Under the pieces are notes generated by a model. The model was given only the letters and a program-made list of their open reading frames with translations, did no database searches and was not told the DNA's origin. From Pseudorhizobium endolithicum (GTDB taxonomy: Bacteria; Pseudomonadota; Alphaproteobacteria; Rhizobiales; Rhizobiaceae): a stretch of 64,000 nt of DNA. This document shows positions 9,304-19,013 of this stretch, in pieces. The stretch covers positions 48,423 through 112,422 of the forward strand of contig NZ_CABFWF030000011.1 in NCBI RefSeq assembly GCF_902153245.2, read 5' to 3'. Numbering within the stretch: the first letter of the stretch is position 1; every line of letters begins with the position of its first letter. A program made the translations under genes and the position numbers.

Positions 9304-10586
9304 TTCGGCTGCTTCTTATCGAACCACCGCGCCAACAGCAGATAGGTAATAATTTGCAGTACGTAGAGAGCCGTGGTTGCTACCGAATAGCCTGCCACAG
9401 CAGCTGCAGCGGTGCCGTAGAGGGTCCGCCCGCCCAACATACCAAAAATTCCTCCTACCAAAATGAGCAAGTTGAATATGAGATGTGCTGCCTGCTGCCT
9501 GATGACAGGCAACAGGCGTACGACAGGAATGTTGGCAAGCATTCCCGTCACCAAAAGCGCCATCCACTGCGCGTACTCGCCGGCAGTTCGCCATGTTTCT
9601 CCGAAAACAAAAGCGAACAGCGTTGGAAACAAGAATGAAAACAACAGTAGCGGACCGGCTAGAAGCGCAAGGTGAAGTAGTGTACTTTTTGCTGCTAGTG
9701 GAAATACCGGGTTGCCTTCTCTGGCCAAGGCGGTGAACTGCGCATAGTAGACGTTGCCCACCGCACTGCCCACAACATTGAGCGGCAGACCGACAACACT
9801 ACGGGCCAAGATGTAAAACCCGGCAGTAGCCGGAGAGAACAGCTGGGACAAAAGCAGGACAGGCGAGGTTTGGCCTAACGCACCCACCACATCGGTCGGA
9901 ACTCGGTAGCACGGGAAATCTCGGTGCATCCGGAGCAGAGCAAGGGACCGCGCAGTCGAGTGAGTGGGGACAGCCCCACCATGTAGGCGTCGGATTCCGA
10001 GAATCAAAAGCCCCGCCTGCACGGTCGGAGCAAGCGAGGTGACGAAAATCAGGACGGCGGCGACTGGGGCCAGTAATCCACCCAAGACCCGGGCCAGATT
10101 TGTTACGAAGGAGTGCACCGCGGTAACAGTCCCCACCAGATGAAAGCTGCCAAGGCGAGTGGCACGGTAGTTTGCGACATCCTGCAATGCTACACAAAAC
10201 AGAGCCAGCGGCAGGAACCAGACCAACGCACCCAAAGCCTCAGCACCCAGCAATATCAGGAAAGGTTCCTGCAAGATGGCAAGCATCAGCGCCACCATGC
10301 AGGAGAGGAGGAAGGCGATCATCAGCGCCAGACGCGAGAGTTGCAGAGCATCCGCTTCGTTAGCGGCGACAACAATGGCCATCGGATAGCGTAAGGCAAT
10401 CGCGGGGCTTAGGATGCTAATCAGCGACAGAAATACGCCCTGCAGCCCGAAAACTTCGGGACTATAAATTCGAGTAATGAGTGGCGCAAAAAAAAACGCC
10501 ACCAGTTGGCCTGTCGCAGTGCCGCCGGTCACAGCCAACAGGCTCCGCAGAAGGGGGGAAGAGGATAGGTCGCGTGCGGCCTTCAT
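9300..10586 (-). CDS. Wzx-type lipopolysaccharide/oligosaccharide flippase
   Basis: The reading frame runs upstream to 10631, but ATG at 10586 ([16 protein letters not shown]) overlaps the stop of the preceding epimerase as ATGA and is preferred. That gives 428 residues. The protein is almost entirely hydrophobic, with about 12 predicted helices. It begins with a MATE/PST-like segment ([20 protein letters not shown], then [11 protein letters not shown]) typical of Wzx flippases. It should move the lipid-linked repeat unit across the inner membrane to the polymerase. Confidence 0.85.
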   Translation of the reverse strand: MKAARDLSSSPLLRSLLAVTGGTATGQLVAFFFAPLITRIYSPEVFGLQGVFLSLISILSPAIALRYPMAIVVAANEADALQLSRLALMIAFLLSCMVALMLAILQEPFLILLGAEALGALVWFLPLALFCVALQDVANYRATRLGSFHLVGTVTAVHSFVTNLARVLGGLLAPVAAVLIFVTSLAPTVQAGLLILGIRRLHGGAVPTHSTARSLALLRMHRDFPCYRVPTDVVGALGQTSPVLLLSQLFSPATAGFYILARSVVGLPLNVVGSAVGNVYYAQFTALAREGNPVFPLAAKSTLLHLALLAGPLLLFSFLFPTLFAFVFGETWRTAGEYAQWMALLVTGMLANIPVVRLLPVIRQQAAHLIFNLLILVGGIFGMLGGRTLYGTAAAAVAGYSVATTALYVLQIITYLLLARWFDKKQPK

Positions 10587-11626
10587 CTGAGCGTGGTGTC
10601 TGCGGGGTGGCCGTGGTAGTCCAGATACCACTCCACGAACTGGGCGACGCCTTCGGAGACCGGGGTTTTAGGCTTGTAGCCAACGGCGCTCTCCAGGGCA
10701 GACGTGTCGGAGAAGGTGTCGGGTACATCGCCCGGTTGAAGGGGCAACAGGTTGCGGATCGCCTTCCGGCCCAGTGCCGCTTCGAGTGCCTCAATATAGG
10801 CCGAAAGGTTTACGGGCGCCGAATTACCAATGTTAAACAGGCGATAGGGCGCATTGGAGGTCGCGGGGTTCGGTGCTGCGCCGTCCCAATCGGGATCGGG
10901 CACGGCAATATCGTCCGAAGCTCGGACCACGCCTTCGGCGATATCATCCACATAGGTGAAGTCACGCGTGTGATTGCCGTGGTTGAAAACGTCGATCGGC
11001 TCGCCCGCGAGAATGTTGCGCGTGAACTTGAACAGCGCCATGTCCGGTCGCCCCCAAGGGCCGTAGACGGTGAAGAAGCGCAGTCCCGTAGTGGGCAGGC
11101 CAAAGAGGTGGGAATAGGAGTGGGCCATCAACTCGTTGGCGCGCTTGGTAGCGGCGTAAAATTGCAGCGGGTGGTCGACACCCTGACGCTCCGAAAACGG
11201 CATTTTCGTGTTGGCGCCGTAGACTGAAGACGTTGAGGCATAAGTAAAGTGCGGCGTCGCGGCGTGGCGGCAGGCCTCGATCAGATTGGTGAAACCAATA
11301 ATGTTAGACTGGACATAGGCGTGAGGGTTCTCAATCGAATAACGTACGCCCGCCTGCGCTGCCAGATGAATCACACGATCGAAACTATGCTCGGCGAAGG
11401 CTGCGTTGACGGCGACAGCATCCGCCAGATCGGCCTCGATGAAGCTGTAGTTGGCCCCTTGCCGCTCGCCCTCGTCGGCAAGGATGGCAAGGCGGGCGCG
11501 CTTCAGATCCGGATCGTAGTAATCGTTGACCACGTCCAAACCGACTACGTCATCCCCTCGCGCGATGAGTTTCCGGACGACATGGAACCCGATGAAGCCA
11601 GCATTTCCGGTGACAAGAACTTTCAT
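10583..11626 (-). CDS. UDP-glucuronate 4-epimerase-like NAD-dependent epimerase (LpsL type)
   Basis: The 347-residue extended SDR starts [20 protein letters not shown] and continues [20 protein letters not shown]. The NDYYD..LKRARL segment is characteristic of UDP-GlcA 4-epimerases such as LpsL. The serine strand ASTSSVYG and the catalytic YAATK are present. It should produce UDP-galacturonic acid, or an N-acetylated counterpart, for the polymer. The gene sits directly downstream of a UDP-sugar dehydrogenase that would supply the uronic acid. Substrate specificity (GlcA versus GlcNAcA) is not decided by these motifs. Confidence 0.85.
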   Translation of the reverse strand: MKVLVTGNAGFIGFHVVRKLIARGDDVVGLDVVNDYYDPDLKRARLAILADEGERQGANYSFIEADLADAVAVNAAFAEHSFDRVIHLAAQAGVRYSIENPHAYVQSNIIGFTNLIEACRHAATPHFTYASTSSVYGANTKMPFSERQGVDHPLQFYAATKRANELMAHSYSHLFGLPTTGLRFFTVYGPWGRPDMALFKFTRNILAGEPIDVFNHGNHTRDFTYVDDIAEGVVRASDDIAVPDPDWDGAAPNPATSNAPYRLFNIGNSAPVNLSAYIEALEAALGRKAIRNLLPLQPGDVPDTFSDTSALESAVGYKPKTPVSEGVAQFVEWYLDYHGHPADTTLR

Positions 11627-11644
11627 AAGCTAGTTATTTCCCAG

Positions 11645-12943
11645 TTACAGCCGAAGGTCGCTTTCATCCGGCGCAAAGAGGTATTTTACGTCGAACAGAA
11701 CATGCTCGGGCTTTCCGAACCGCCTTATGGCGCTGGCCCCCATCTCGGCGAACTCGCGGTGCCCGACCGCAACGATGATAGCGTCATAGGTGCCGGGTTC
11801 GGGACTGGCAATGGGCGATATGCCATATTCATGCAGCGCGCCTTCGGGCTCGACCCACGGATCGTAGACATCGACAGAGGCATCATAGTCGCGAAGATCG
11901 CGCACGATGTCGATCACGCGGGTGTTGCGAACGTCAGGGCAGTTCTCCTTGAAGGCAAAACCCATGACGAGGACTCGCGCGCCGTCGACATGAATGCGCG
12001 ACTTGATCATCTGCTTGACCAGTTTCGCCACGACGTAGGAGGCCATGCCGTCATTCAGACGCCTGCCCGCCAGGATGACTTCGGGATGATAACCTACAGC
12101 CTGCGCCTTCTGGGTCAGATAATATGGATCGACGCCAATACAATGTCCTCCAACCAGACCCGGGCGGAAAGGGAGGAAATTCCATTTGGTGCTGGCCGCT
12201 TCGAGAACGGCCTGAGTGTCGATGCTCAGCCGATCGAAGATGATGGCAAGTTCGTTGATGAGCGCGATATTGAGATCGCGCTGCGTGTTCTCGATGACCT
12301 TGGCTGCCTCTGCCACCTTTATCGACGGCGCCTTGTGCGTGCCTGCGGCGATGATCTCACCATAAAGAAAATCAATGAAGTCCGCTACATCGGGCGTCGA
12401 CCCCGCAACAACCTTCCTGATGTCCGTTAGGCGATGTTGCTTGTCCCCAGGATTGATTCGTTCCGGACTGTAACCGGCAAAAAAATCTACATTAAACCCG
12501 AGCCCCGAGACTTCCTCGAGGATGGGCACGCAATCTTCCTCGGTAGCGCCGGGATAGACGGTCGATTCATAAATCACAATATCCCCTACCTTCAAAACCT
12601 TACCGACTGTCTCACTGGCTTTAAGGAGAGGGGTTAGATCGGGCCGCTTGTGCTCATCGATCGGCGTAGGAACCGTGATGATAAAAACATTGCAGGATTG
12701 AAGATCGTTGGGATCAGTGGTGACATGAAGGCCACTGGCCGCCTTCAACTCGTCTTCTTCGACCTCCCTGGTAACATCCCGGCCGTCACGCAATTGCGCG
12801 ACCCTATTGGCATTGAGGTCATAGCCTACCACCCGATGGCGGCTAGCGAATGCTACGGCCAATGGCAAGCCGACATAGCCTAGCCCGATAACGGCTATCA
12901 CGGCCTTGCCGGCATCTGGTCTGTGACGAAACTCGGTTTGCAT
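11645..12943 (-). CDS. Nucleotide-sugar (UDP-HexNAc) 6-dehydrogenase, WbpO/TviB-like
   Basis: This is a 432-residue cytoplasmic enzyme that oxidises C6 of a UDP-hexose to the uronic acid with two NAD+. It has an N-terminal Rossmann motif [18 protein letters not shown], the substrate loop [14 protein letters not shown], the catalytic cysteine in [12 protein letters not shown] and a C-terminal NDP-binding domain ending [17 protein letters not shown] after the cysteine resembles the UDP-GalNAc/GlcNAc dehydrogenase group (WbpO, TviB) rather than UDP-glucose dehydrogenases. It lies 18 bp before the UDP-uronate epimerase, and the two probably work in sequence. Confidence 0.88.
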   Translation of the reverse strand: MQTEFRHRPDAGKAVIAVIGLGYVGLPLAVAFASRHRVVGYDLNANRVAQLRDGRDVTREVEEDELKAASGLHVTTDPNDLQSCNVFIITVPTPIDEHKRPDLTPLLKASETVGKVLKVGDIVIYESTVYPGATEEDCVPILEEVSGLGFNVDFFAGYSPERINPGDKQHRLTDIRKVVAGSTPDVADFIDFLYGEIIAAGTHKAPSIKVAEAAKVIENTQRDLNIALINELAIIFDRLSIDTQAVLEAASTKWNFLPFRPGLVGGHCIGVDPYYLTQKAQAVGYHPEVILAGRRLNDGMASYVVAKLVKQMIKSRIHVDGARVLVMGFAFKENCPDVRNTRVIDIVRDLRDYDASVDVYDPWVEPEGALHEYGISPIASPEPGTYDAIIVAVGHREFAEMGASAIRRFGKPEHVLFDVKYLFAPDESDLRL

Positions 12944-13001
12944 GTTGGTCCTTCAGCAATATCTACCGGAAACACGACGGCGCGAGAAAAATGACGCCTA
13001 G

Positions 13002-13883
13002 TTAAGCTTTCTTGCGGTCCAGCCAGAATGCCCGACGGATGCGTGCGACCTTGGCCGACCCGTTTGGGCTGGCCGATGCACGGCGCAAGCCCTCGCGCGC
13101 AAATGCGCCGACAAGCACCAGAAAGCCCATTATGACGACGACAAGCGCCGATATCATAAACAAACCGCGCGGTTCGGGATTGTCGGGCAGCGTCGGCGCC
13201 TGAATTACGTCTTCCTCGGAAAGAGAACCAGATAGCGCTTGGGTTGTCCTCGCGACCTCCTGGCGCTTAGCCTCGATGCTTGAGATGAGGGCAACGAGCG
13301 ACTGCCCGATTTCCCCCTGTATAAGCGGAACCTGCCCGTCCCCGCCAGTCAGCAACCTGCTGTAACCCTCATTCAGGCGGGCGAAGGAAGCCGTCAAGTC
13401 GTCAAGTGCCGCTTGCTGGGTTTCAAGCTGAAGTTCCAGCATGCTCCGATAATCTCCGAGGGGCTCGGATTCCGAGATGAGCTTGGCTATAATTTGCGTC
13501 AGCAGTCGATTTGCTTCATCGGGATCATCAAGCGTAAGCGTGATACGATACATGCCGGTGCCGTCGACAGGTTCGAGCGTCATGGCTTCGAGCAGGCTGC
13601 TCCGTGCGGCCTGTATTCGATCGTCGTGCTGGCTCAAGAGCGTGCTTTGGCGAAGGGGTTCATTCAACACTCGCGCCGATCGAAGCAACGCAATCTCATG
13701 TGCATCGGCCCGAACAAGCGCTTCTGATTTGTATTCGCGTGGCTTTAGGGCATCAATCGCGAAGTACGCTAGGGTACCTGCCAGCAGGGGAACGATGATC
13801 AGAAGCTTTAAGTTTTCCGCGACTACAACCGACAGATCCAGCAGGCTGATCTCGTCATCGCGGTTATGATCCATCTCATCCAT
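13002..13883 (-). CDS. Wzz-like polysaccharide chain-length determinant
   Basis: The open frame reaches 14153, but the upstream part is low-complexity and overlaps an IS remnant. The ATG at 13883 (MDEMDHNRDDEISLLDLSVV) has a GGAA ribosome-binding site and gives 293 residues. There is one membrane segment near residues 25-45 (LKLLIIVPLLAGTLAYFAI), a long periplasmic alpha-helical region with coiled-coil character, and a second membrane segment near the C-terminus (FMISALVVVIMGFLVLVGAF). No kinase domain follows, so it is Wzz-like rather than a full Wzc. It is the first gene of the minus-strand locus. Confidence 0.75.
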   Translation of the reverse strand: MDEMDHNRDDEISLLDLSVVVAENLKLLIIVPLLAGTLAYFAIDALKPREYKSEALVRADAHEIALLRSARVLNEPLRQSTLLSQHDDRIQAARSSLLEAMTLEPVDGTGMYRITLTLDDPDEANRLLTQIIAKLISESEPLGDYRSMLELQLETQQAALDDLTASFARLNEGYSRLLTGGDGQVPLIQGEIGQSLVALISSIEAKRQEVARTTQALSGSLSEEDVIQAPTLPDNPEPRGLFMISALVVVIMGFLVLVGAFAREGLRRASASPNGSAKVARIRRAFWLDRKKA

Positions 13884-14079
13884 TAAATCGTTCCGATGAT
13901 ATAGGGGACGACGCTCCATAGTCGAAAGCGTAAACGATGCCAAGCAGTCGCGAGAGAAATAGTAATGAGGTGCTGTCGGTGAGGCGCTCTCAGCCTCCGG
14001 ATCATCCGGCCGGTGGATTTGCAGGACTTGCCCTTTGGAGGGGGGACGGGCTGGAGCCATTCCTGAGCTTCTGGAAACG

Positions 14080-14830
14080 AAGCCACGGACGCGGCCGCCA
14101 TTTGCGAAGCGGTGACGCGGCCCTCCATGCAGCTTGTCGCCGGCAAGCGCCAAGCCTGCTCATCACTCATGGGTCTCCACCGCACACGGGAGTTTGTGGT
14201 CCGTCAACGTACACAGATCGGTAATGCGATCCTGAGCGCATATGACAGAATTCGGCGTCATTGCAGCGAAGGGCGCCGAAATGTCGATCGGCTGAAAGCA
14301 CAACTGGATCAGTTGCCCCAAATGGCTCGAATGCCTGTGAGCCGACTGTTCGACCAACTGTCGAGACGGATAATCGGATCAAGGGCCTGACTAGATCACG
14401 GAGACCTATGAGCAAAGCGGGACAAGTCAGCGTCTGGCGACGCTGCCAGGTGCGCGTGTCCTGTCAACGGCGATTATCGCGACGACGACACCCAATGTCG
14501 ACGACTTCGACTGTGCGAGGGACTATGCCGCCTGGCTCGAGTCACGCCCGAACCGCACTTTATCCGAGGCAAGCACAGGGTGGGCGGGATTTCGAAGTGG
14601 GCAATCGATACGTCCGACGCTTGCTATATCTCGGCGCGATGGCACAGATCATGCCCAGACGTCAGCTCAAGCGCGCCCGGGATCGGATTGGGTGTCGGGC
14701 ATGCTGATGCGCAAGAAAACGAAGGTTGTCGCCATTGCCTTGGCGCATCGCGTGGCAAGAGTGCTTTCGCCGTCCTCAGCGACGGGTCTCGCTACGAGCG
14801 GGAGCCCGCTTGGCAGGATCAAGGCGTGGT
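14080..14830 (+). pseudogene. Second decayed IS110-family transposase
   Basis: Fragments in different frames read MQLVAGKRQ followed by RTREFVVRQRTQIGNAI (14127-14235), a short coiled region LKAQLDQLPQMARMPV (about 14295-14340), then TAIIATTTPNVDDFDCARDY (14465-14530), GNRYVRRLLYLGAMAQI (14605-14650) and MLMRKKTKVVAIALAHRVAR (14700-14760). These match successive segments of IS110-type transposases, including the conserved C-terminal MRKKTKVVAIALA block. The 5' third is missing and several frameshifts are present. It abuts the 5' end of the polysaccharide locus. Confidence 0.85.
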
Positions 14831-15262
14831 CGGAAATGAGGTGATGGGAGACAAGGAACCAGGATACCCCGATCAATCCCGAGCACCCTCGAGCGCGCGA
14901 TGAAGTGGACCCATTCTCGAGCGGATTTCCATGAGGGTGCGCAGCGTTGCAAATCACACACCCTATACAGGGCCGTAGTCCACCTATCTACCAAATCTAA
15001 ACCGACACCCTGACCCGCAGGAGCCGTACAAGGGATTGAGGTCCAGAGACTAAGGCGGCAGGAAGAGAATTCATGCGCCCCTAGGCTTCGACCAACGCCT
15101 CTGCTCGCTCACTCTTGTGAAAGCCGAGACTGTTAAAAATGACGGCTCGCCTTCGATCGTGGAGCAAATTGTGTTTCCACCAGGCATTCGAAGATGCGAC
15201 TGTTCATCGGCGCATTGACATATGCAGGAAATCTGCGCTTTGAAGACTACAGGAGACGAAAG
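14831..15262 (+). other. Non-coding gap before the Ldh-family gene
   Basis: No open frame here shows family signatures. The last part (about 15180-15262) is the likely promoter and leader of the oxidoreductase gene, with a GGAGACGAAAG ribosome-binding site at 15252-15262. Nothing else is recognised. Confidence 0.5.
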
Positions 15263-16300
15263 ATGATGGAGACCTCCACCCCAACCATTGCAGCGCTTCA
15301 GGAGCGAGTTGAAGCCATCTTCCTGAGACATGGCCTGAGCGCCCTGCAGGCCGGCGCGGTGGCACGCGTCATCGTGGCCGGCGAGCGTGATGCCTGCAAG
15401 TCGCACGGCATCTATCGCATCGAAGGCACGTTGCGCACGGTAAAGGCGGGAAAAGTGAACCCAAAAGCCGTGCCGATGCTCGATCTCAACGAAGGCTCCG
15501 CCATCGTCAAGGTCAATGCCAATGGAGGCTTTGCCAATCCTGCCTTCGAACTCGGCGTTCCCGCACTAGCGGAGCGTGCGCGCAAGCTCGGCCTCGCCGC
15601 TCTCGTTATCAATGATTGCACCCATTTCTCTGCCCTCTGGTCGGAGGTTGAAGCCGTCACCAAGGAGGGTCTTGCTGCTCTCGTCATGTGCCCAAGCTAT
15701 GCAACGGTGGCGCCCACCGGCGGCATCAAGCCATTGCTTGGCACGAACCCTTTCGCTTTCGGGTGGCCGAGGCCAGATGGTGTGCCCTATGTCTTCGATT
15801 TCGCAACCTCGGTGGCCGCACGCGGGGAGCTCGAACTGTATCGGCGCGCCGGAAAGCTGCTGCCACAAGGATGGGCAATCGATGCAGATGGCGAGCCGAC
15901 GAACGACCCGCAAGCGGCACTCGCCGGCGCCATGCTGCCCTTCGGGGGCCACAAGGGCTCAGCCATTGGCACGATGATCGAACTTCTTGCCGGCATCATG
16001 ATTGGGGACCTCACCAGTCCCGAGGTTCTCGACTATCTCGGAACAACGACGCTTGCTCCAATGCATGGTGAACTCGTCATCGCGTTTTCTCCCGAGGCCT
16101 TTTCTGCCGGACGAGCCGGAGATCCCTTCGCCCGAGCAGAGATGCTCTTTGAAAGCATCATCGGCCAGGGAGCCCGCCTGCCCTCTCAGCGCCGCTTTGC
16201 AGCCCGCGCCAAGGCTGAAGCGGACGGAATCTCCCTGACGGCCGCCGAGTTGGAGCACCTTGACCGACTTTTCGAGAAGGGCCTAGAGGCCATCGCCTAA
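15263..16300 (+). CDS. Ldh/MDH2-family NAD(P)H-dependent oxidoreductase, DpkA-like ketimine reductase
   Basis: The start is the ATG at 15263, preceded by GGAGACGAAAG, giving 345 residues. The frame itself opens earlier at 15194. The protein belongs to the non-Rossmann malate/lactate dehydrogenase (Ldh_2) family. SHGIYRIEGTL near residue 50 carries the catalytic-His motif, followed by VNANGGFANPAFELG, LGTNPFAFGWPRPDG and the C-terminal LPFGGHKGSAIGTMIELLAG. These fit the Delta1-piperideine-2-carboxylate / Delta1-pyrroline-2-carboxylate reductase subgroup. That function would link it to proline or hydroxyproline derivative breakdown, consistent with the HypD-like gene downstream on the opposite strand. 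Other 2-oxo or imino acid substrates remain possible. Confidence 0.8.
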   Translation: MMETSTPTIAALQERVEAIFLRHGLSALQAGAVARVIVAGERDACKSHGIYRIEGTLRTVKAGKVNPKAVPMLDLNEGSAIVKVNANGGFANPAFELGVPALAERARKLGLAALVINDCTHFSALWSEVEAVTKEGLAALVMCPSYATVAPTGGIKPLLGTNPFAFGWPRPDGVPYVFDFATSVAARGELELYRRAGKLLPQGWAIDADGEPTNDPQAALAGAMLPFGGHKGSAIGTMIELLAGIMIGDLTSPEVLDYLGTTTLAPMHGELVIAFSPEAFSAGRAGDPFARAEMLFESIIGQGARLPSQRRFAARAKAEADGISLTAAELEHLDRLFEKGLEAIA

Positions 16301-16790
16301 TCCTTGACGCAGCTTTTTGAGCGTCCTGCCTGCAACGGCTCAATCAGCTGCAGCGTGACAAGAAGGCTCTCTCCCGGATAGCCCCTAACGGAAATGTGGA
16401 AGCTTCCAGATCCACATTTCCCCCATTTGCCCGCGGAAGCCGCCACCAGCTTCCGGGTCAGCCATGGATTAACAAAGGCCTATCGCTTCGATACGGTTTC
16501 CAGACATAGCCGTCAAAGGTCTCGGGGACGAGGTTCAGCTGCTAGTCTAGGCGCGGTCTGATGCCGGAGGTGAAGGCGTCGCCCTCATGCTAATTGACCA
16601 GGGTAACTAGCCGGAACTGCGGCTGGGATCGGAAACTGCTCACTTTACCAACAAGGGAAGCAGCAGTTTCGCAGGGTCAGGTTGTGAGGCAATTGGAAGC
16701 CGGAAGCCGTTGTGGCTGGCGAGCTTCCTGGGATGTTCCATCTGGCAAAGGGCCGGCTCCTCGCAGGGCCGACCCTTTCTGAGGACGTGT
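16301..16790. other. Intergenic stretch between convergent catabolic genes
   Basis: About 490 bp lie between the 3' ends of the Ldh-family gene and the DHDPS-family gene. A short palindromic-looking stretch, gtggaagcttccagatccac, is present near 16395. I see no open frame with family motifs and no clear intrinsic terminator. Confidence 0.4.
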
Positions 16791-17753
16791 CTACGCCTTG
16801 TACGTCTGCACGGCGCCCGGCAACGTGCTCCACTGCGCATACCATCTGTCGAATAGCTTCAACTGGCTCTCGACATAGCCGCGCTGGCTCTCCGACAGTT
16901 CGTCCGTCTCGTTGAAGTGCAGCGTGTATTCCTTGTCGCCCTTCAGAACCATCATATGTTTGAAATAAAGGACAAGGTCTGGCCCCTCATCGAAGGAGGA
17001 CAGGACCGCAAGCGCCGATTCCAGTTCCAACGCACGCTGGCGGGCATCCGGATCACCTTTCGCGGCGCCTTGAGCGAGGTTGCACAGGTGCAGCACCTCC
17101 TTCGGCAGGACACAGCCTATCCCGGTGATGGCGCCGGTCGCGCCGCAGTTGACGAAACCTTGGAAGACGCAGGTGTCGACCCCGATCATCAGCGACACGT
17201 CATCATCACGGCTGGTGATGTTCTCCGCCGCATAACGCATGTCGGCCGCTCCGCCGAACTCCTTGAACCCGACGAGATTGGGGTGCTCGGCGCGCAGTGC
17301 GAAGAAGAGATCCGCACGAGTGGCGAAGCCGTAGTAGGGGCTGTTGTAGATGACCGCGGGCAGATCAGGAGCCGCAGAGAGGATCGCCTTGAAATGGCTT
17401 CTTTGAGCCGCCATGACCGAACCTCGGGACAGGACGCGGGGAATGACCATGAGACCCCGGGCACCGACCTTCTGGGCGTGGGCCGCATGGGCGACGGCGG
17501 AGCCCGTGTTGACGGCGCCGGTTCCCACAATGACGGGAACGCCGGCCTTTACCAGCCGCTCTACACCTTCCATGCGCTGCTCATCGGTCAGCAGTGGCCA
17601 GTCCCCCATGGATCCGCAATAGACGACGGCCGACATGCCCTTCTCGACCAGTTCCTTCCCCTTGCGGACAAGCGCATCGAAGTCCGGGGTGCGATCATCC
17701 TTGCAAGGGGTCATCAGCGCGGGGATGACACCGGAAAAAATCTTGGCCTTCAC
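16791..17753 (-). CDS. Dihydrodipicolinate synthase-family lyase/deaminase, HypD-like
   Basis: This 320-residue class I aldolase-fold enzyme has the Schiff-base lysine at K164 in NLVGFKEFGGAAD and the catalytic tyrosine at Y136 in AVIYNSPYYGFATRADL. The pyruvate-binding loop reads GSMGDWPLLT instead of the GTTGE of true DapA, so lysine biosynthesis is unlikely. NSPYYGFATRADLFFALR resembles the DHDPS-family 4-hydroxy-Delta1-pyrroline-2-carboxylate deaminases of rhizobial hydroxyproline catabolism. Adjacent genes encode a GntR regulator, a TRAP importer and a ketimine reductase, which support an imino-acid catabolic role. That role is inferred. A sugar-acid aldolase is the main alternative. Confidence 0.78.
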   Translation of the reverse strand: MKAKIFSGVIPALMTPCKDDRTPDFDALVRKGKELVEKGMSAVVYCGSMGDWPLLTDEQRMEGVERLVKAGVPVIVGTGAVNTGSAVAHAAHAQKVGARGLMVIPRVLSRGSVMAAQRSHFKAILSAAPDLPAVIYNSPYYGFATRADLFFALRAEHPNLVGFKEFGGAADMRYAAENITSRDDDVSLMIGVDTCVFQGFVNCGATGAITGIGCVLPKEVLHLCNLAQGAAKGDPDARQRALELESALAVLSSFDEGPDLVLYFKHMMVLKGDKEYTLHFNETDELSESQRGYVESQLKLFDRWYAQWSTLPGAVQTYKA

Positions 17754-17847
17754 GTCACTCTCCTTCTAGCGATTCAAATGGACCGTCGGCTGGAAGGACG
17801 CCAAAGGCCTCCCTTCCGATAATCCCAGGTATCAATCTGCATTCATG

Positions 17848-17857
17848 TTGTCGACAA
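17848..17857. promoter_or_regulatory. Candidate GntR operator TTGTCGACAA
   Basis: A perfect 10-bp palindrome, TTGTCGACAA, lies in the 118-bp gap between the HypD-like gene and the gntR stop. The same core occurs at 18588-18596 just upstream of gntR. FCD-type GntR proteins bind short palindromes of this kind, so both sites may be bound by the neighbouring regulator. The assignment is inferred from position and repetition. Confidence 0.5.
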
Positions 17858-17871
17858 TTATTATACAAGGG

Positions 17872-18576
17872 CTATAATGTGATGTCGAGCCCGCCATTGC
17901 GACTGAACAGTTTTTGCACCTGAGCAACGATCTGCTCCGCATGGGCCTTGCCAAGCCGGTCGGCTCCCTCGACGTCTCGTGCTTCGATTGCCGCAATGAG
18001 TTGCGCATGTTCCTCGACGAAGTGCTGCGGGAACTGCTCGTCATAAGACCTGTAGTAGAGGCGCAGGATCCGCCTCCCCTCGTCCAGCAACCGCTGGAAA
18101 AGGCCTGTAAAATAGGGGTTGCGGCCCGCTTCTGCGATGGCCGCATGGAAGGTGGCATTGGTTGTGATCATTACCAGCACGTCCCGCGCCTCCACCGACG
18201 CAGCGTAATCTAGATGATGGCGGCGGATGATGGGCAGGTCTTCGAGCCGATGGTTCTGGGCCGCGAGCCGCGTCGTCACCCGGTACATCAGCACAAGGGC
18301 GTCGAAAAACGGGCTCAGGTTCAGGAAGTCGATGTTCGATACCATGGTCGAGCGATTGGGCAGCGTCTCGATCAGCCCTTCGCCCGCCAGCCGCACGAGC
18401 GCTTCGCGGATCGGGGTACGCGACATCTGGAAGCGTTCCGCAAGCTGTACCTCGTCGATGGGACTGCCAGGGGCGAGCTTGAGATCCAGAATTTCGTTTC
18501 GAAGAAGGTCGTAAACCGTCTTGACGCCAGAGCCTCGCTTACGTCCGGGCGGTGGAGGGGAATGGGTATCGGTCAT
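17872..18576 (-). CDS. GntR-family transcriptional regulator (FCD subfamily)
   Basis: The ATG at 18576 is preferred over the GTG at 18597, because AAGAGG lies 8 bp ahead of it. That gives 234 residues. The N-terminal winged helix contains VYDLLRNEILDLKLAPGSPI and then SRTPIREALVRLAGEGLIET, which is typical GntR. The C-terminal FCD ligand domain includes the metal-binding Asp/His pattern (HHLDYAASVEARD, ATFHAAIAEAGRNPYF and an HAQLIAAIEARD stretch). It lies between the HypD-like gene and the TRAP operon, and probably represses one or both until an amino/imino or hydroxy acid is present. Confidence 0.85.
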   Translation of the reverse strand: MTDTHSPPPPGRKRGSGVKTVYDLLRNEILDLKLAPGSPIDEVQLAERFQMSRTPIREALVRLAGEGLIETLPNRSTMVSNIDFLNLSPFFDALVLMYRVTTRLAAQNHRLEDLPIIRRHHLDYAASVEARDVLVMITTNATFHAAIAEAGRNPYFTGLFQRLLDEGRRILRLYYRSYDEQFPQHFVEEHAQLIAAIEARDVEGADRLGKAHAEQIVAQVQKLFSRNGGLDITL

Positions 18577-18587
18577 CGATAAACCTC

Positions 18588-18596
18588 TTGTCGACA
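18588..18596. promoter_or_regulatory. Candidate GntR operator, second copy (TTGTCGACA)
   Basis: TTGTCGACA lies 12 bp upstream of the gntR start codon and matches nine of ten bases of the palindrome at 17848-17857. This position would suit autoregulation. The site is supported only by sequence repetition and location. Confidence 0.5.
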
Positions 18597-19013
18597 CTTA
18601 AAATACACCCGACGGCGGCCCATCAATCGATCGACGCTGCCGTCGCGTCAAGTGCAGCGGCGACAGATTCCGGGATATAGCGTGCAGAATGATCATAGGG
18701 CCGCACCACGTCCGTCGTGGCCTGCCGGCTATCGCCTTTGCGGGCACGTAGCCGCGTGCTGGTCAGCATTGACCTCTGCTCCAGCAGATGCGAACCCTTC
18801 CACCTTGGGCAAACCGGTTTGGGCAAGTCTGCCTGCCTGAAGCGTCTTTGATGGCTTTCGTGGACAGCCTGAGATGCGCAGCATAGCCGTATCGGTCTAT
18901 GAGCCGCAGCTCCTCCGGTCCCGGGACAGAAAGCGCCTCGCCTGTCTGTCATTCAACCAGGAGGCCGAGTGGCCGGAAAGGAACCGCCCGACGAGCGGGC
19001 GGCTCTGCTTGTC
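18597..19013. other. Gap between gntR and the TRAP operon
   Basis: About 415 bp contain a 109-codon minus-strand open frame without recognisable motifs or a credible ribosome-binding site. I treat it as non-coding or as debris of an unidentified gene. The last part serves as the 3' flank of dctP. Confidence 0.35.

Noticed and set aside
11249..12430. A 393-codon plus-strand open frame opposite the UDP-sugar dehydrogenase and epimerase genes
   Set aside because: It is antisense to two genes with complete catalytic motifs and has no family features of its own; long shadow frames are common in GC-rich DNA.
18623..18952. A 109-codon minus-strand frame between gntR and the TRAP operon
   Set aside because: No recognisable domain, no ribosome-binding site, and a low-quality N-terminus.
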